Below the pieces are notes generated by a model. It ran no database searches, was not told the DNA's origin, and saw only the letters and a list, made by a program, of their open reading frames with translations. The position numbers and the translations under genes were made by a program. Positions 6,879-8,210 of a stretch of DNA of 8,210 nucleotides are shown here, piece by piece (within the stretch, counting starts at the first letter, position 1; each line of letters starts with the position of its first letter). This DNA is from Bacteroidota bacterium (lineage in GTDB: Bacteria > Bacteroidota > UBA10030 > UBA6906), in contig JAERML010000041.1 in NCBI GenBank assembly GCA_016844425.1, forward strand, positions 1-8,210, written 5' to 3'.

Positions 6879-7667
6879 TTACTCAGAACGCTTCTTGAAT
6901 GTATCCGTTTGCGCCGCAATGAAGTTCGACCACGTGCGCTCGATCGTCCGGAATTCCTGCTTGAAGGTTTTCTTGAAAATCTCTTCAATGGGGGTCATGC
7001 CGTTGAACGTCTTGTAGATCTTGAATGCCTTGTCTTCCCCAAATTTCTGGACAAAAAATTTCATTGTCTGTCCAAGCACATAGTGGACGTCGTCGCGCTG
7101 GGGCGGATCGGGATATTGCTGGACGTCCTGATCGAGATCGGAGAAGTACGAAAGCTTTGCACCAATGGGAATCGTCAGGTTGGCCATTTCACCGGAATGG
7201 TAGACGGCAAACGATTCGCGCAGCCATCGCGGGCATCCCTTTCCTGAAGTTTGGTCAAGCAGCGCAACGGCAAGTTCGTACGAAAGGGTTTGCTCGAATA
7301 TTCCACGCTGGGAGAGGGCCTGCACAGGTTGGAGATGCAAGACTCCCCGTGCATTGAGAGCACCTCGCCAGGGTTTCTTCTGGTTGGTGGCCGTGAGGAA
7401 TTTTCCCACGGAGTCATAAATCCTTACGTCGAGACGTTTCTTGAAATCGAGCCCCAGCTTGTCACTGAGGTAGTTGTAGTCTTTCTGCAAGTACTCCGCC
7501 ACCTTCCGCGCATCGGCCTCGGAGACCCCTGGTTGGTACTCCACGTTCATGTGCACGGTGGTAACCGAGGAAAATGTACCTTGTGCATGTACTATTCGCG
7601 GCATCAAGACGATTCCAAGGAGGAGAATGGCCACCACAGACAGCTTGTACCGAGGGCGGTTTAACAT
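6879..7667 (-). CDS. Secreted peptidase-MA-like protein with degenerate HExxH motif
   Basis: Exported protein of 262 residues. The N-terminus is a Sec signal peptide: basic residues at 4-8, a hydrophobic core at about 9-22, and a probable cleavage site VHA-QG after Ala28. The mature part resembles peptidase MA-like (gluzincin) domains: a region with DVRIYDSVGKFLTAT (80-94), then LSYELAVALL (128-137), then PRWLRESFAVYHSG (146-159). In active relatives the middle segment reads HExxH and is followed about 20 residues later by the third ligand in W-L-x-E-x-x-A-x-Y. Here Glu131 and Glu151 remain, but both histidines are replaced (Tyr130, Val134), so zinc binding is unlikely. Function is unknown; a binding or structural role outside the cytoplasm is an inference. 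The C-terminal part (about 200-262) is rich in Lys and Phe. ATG has a strong site, AAAGGAG (7683-7677), nine bases upstream. It follows dtd by 45 bases. Confidence 0.82.
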   Translation of the reverse strand: MLNRPRYKLSVVAILLLGIVLMPRIVHAQGTFSSVTTVHMNVEYQPGVSEADARKVAEYLQKDYNYLSDKLGLDFKKRLDVRIYDSVGKFLTATNQKKPWRGALNARGVLHLQPVQALSQRGIFEQTLSYELAVALLDQTSGKGCPRWLRESFAVYHSGEMANLTIPIGAKLSYFSDLDQDVQQYPDPPQRDDVHYVLGQTMKFFVQKFGEDKAFKIYKTFNGMTPIEEIFKKTFKQEFRTIERTWSNFIAAQTDTFKKRSE

Positions 7668-7712
7668 GGCGAAGTACTCCTTTGCTTTTTTGTGAGTTGG
7701 ATGATTGCCTCC

Positions 7713-8159
7713 CTACGCACGTTCCAACAGGATGGTCACCGGCCCGTCATTCACAATCGTCACCTGCATCATGGCCCGGAACACACCGGTAAATACTTTG
7801 TCTGACCCCAACGCTGCCCGCATTCGGGCCACGAATTGCTCGTACAACGGCTCGGCTTCCTCTGGTTGAGCGGCATCCGCGAAGCCCGGGCGGTTTCCTC
7901 TCTGCGTGTCAGCGTAGAGGGTAAACTGAGAAACGATCAGCACGGCCCCATGAACGTCCATCAGCCCGAGGTTCATTTTCCCTTCTCCACCTTCAAACAC
8001 CCGTAGCGTCGCACATTTGTCCGCGAGCGACAGTGCACTCTCAGCGGTGTCTCCCTTCCTGATCCCCAGCAGAATGACGAACCCTTTTTCGATATGTGCA
8101 TAGCGCGTCCATTCGATGGCAACACTTCCTTCACTCACGCGTTGAACCAATGCCCTCAT
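7713..8159 (-). CDS. dtd: D-aminoacyl-tRNA deacylase
   Basis: Homodimeric cytoplasmic proofreading enzyme that hydrolyses D-amino acids, and mischarged glycine, from tRNA, protecting protein synthesis from wrong chirality. The 148-residue length is typical. Motifs include MRALVQRVSEGSV at the N-terminus, GKMNLGLMDV (60-69), LIVSQFTLYADT (74-85) with the conserved SQFTLY, GNRPGFADAA (88-97), and NDGPVTILL (137-145) with the Gly139-Pro140 pair that reaches across the dimer into the active site and rejects L-amino acids. All signature residues are intact. The start codon ATG overlaps the stop of the upstream frame in an ATGA arrangement and has no clear Shine-Dalgarno, which points to translational coupling. 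Downstream, the secreted MA-like gene begins 45 bases after the stop. Identification is secure. Confidence 0.97.
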   Translation of the reverse strand: MRALVQRVSEGSVAIEWTRYAHIEKGFVILLGIRKGDTAESALSLADKCATLRVFEGGEGKMNLGLMDVHGAVLIVSQFTLYADTQRGNRPGFADAAQPEEAEPLYEQFVARMRAALGSDKVFTGVFRAMMQVTIVNDGPVTILLERA

Positions 8160-8209
8160 GAGCTGCGCCGGGCTTTCACTATCCGAGGGATTCCGGAGAG
8201 ATCATCGAA
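8156..8209 (-). CDS. C-terminal end of an upstream gene (17 residues), possibly RelA/SpoT
   Basis: At the right edge one minus-strand frame is open from the window end to a TGA (8158-8156) that overlaps the dtd ATG as ATGA. The other two minus frames are closed by stops. It encodes the last 17 residues, FDDLSGIPRIVKARRSS. The tight overlap and the open frame suggest the end of a real gene. The 'I-x-x-I/V-x-x-x-R-R' ending resembles the last strand of the C-terminal ACT domain of RelA/SpoT (p)ppGpp synthetases, and relA-dtd is a common gene pair; both points are weak support from established knowledge. Too short to identify. Confidence 0.45.
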   Translation of the reverse strand, partial: FDDLSGIPRIVKARRSS

Positions 8210-8210
8210 A

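Overview
The window is a compact stretch of bacterial chromosome of moderate GC content. Every gene I can support lies on the minus strand, so transcription runs from the right end to the left end. No RNA genes, insertion sequences, CRISPR arrays or phage genes are visible, and no intergenic gap exceeds about 81 bases. The content is mainly core metabolism, RNA and tRNA maintenance, and one DNA-uptake gene. The taxon cannot be fixed from this sequence. The signal peptide ending in Ala-Gln, the split methylmalonyl-CoA mutase and the gene mix would fit a member of the Bacteroidota/Chlorobiota/Ignavibacteria side of bacteria, but that is only an inference.

In order of transcription (right to left), the window holds: the last 17 codons of an unidentified upstream gene, possibly the ACT-domain end of a RelA/SpoT protein; dtd (D-aminoacyl-tRNA deacylase), whose ATG overlaps that gene's stop; a secreted peptidase-MA-like protein with a degenerate zinc motif; an alkaline-phosphatase/phosphoglycerate-mutase superfamily metalloenzyme with a TTG start; comEC (DNA uptake channel with metallo-beta-lactamase domain); the large subunit of a split B12-dependent methylmalonyl-CoA mutase; a TrmH/SpoU RNA 2'-O-methyltransferase; and a P1-family (S58, DmpA-like) peptidase with a TTG start that runs off the left edge.

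Gaps between these genes are 29 to 81 bases with no convincing terminator, so they could form one long transcription unit. The widest gap, between comEC and the mutase, holds a fair sigma70-type promoter candidate, suggesting that mutase, methyltransferase and peptidase can be transcribed separately. The proteins do not form an obvious single pathway. I see no strong case for an undescribed system here. The most unusual point is the secreted MA-like protein that has lost both histidines of HExxH while keeping the surrounding fold signature.
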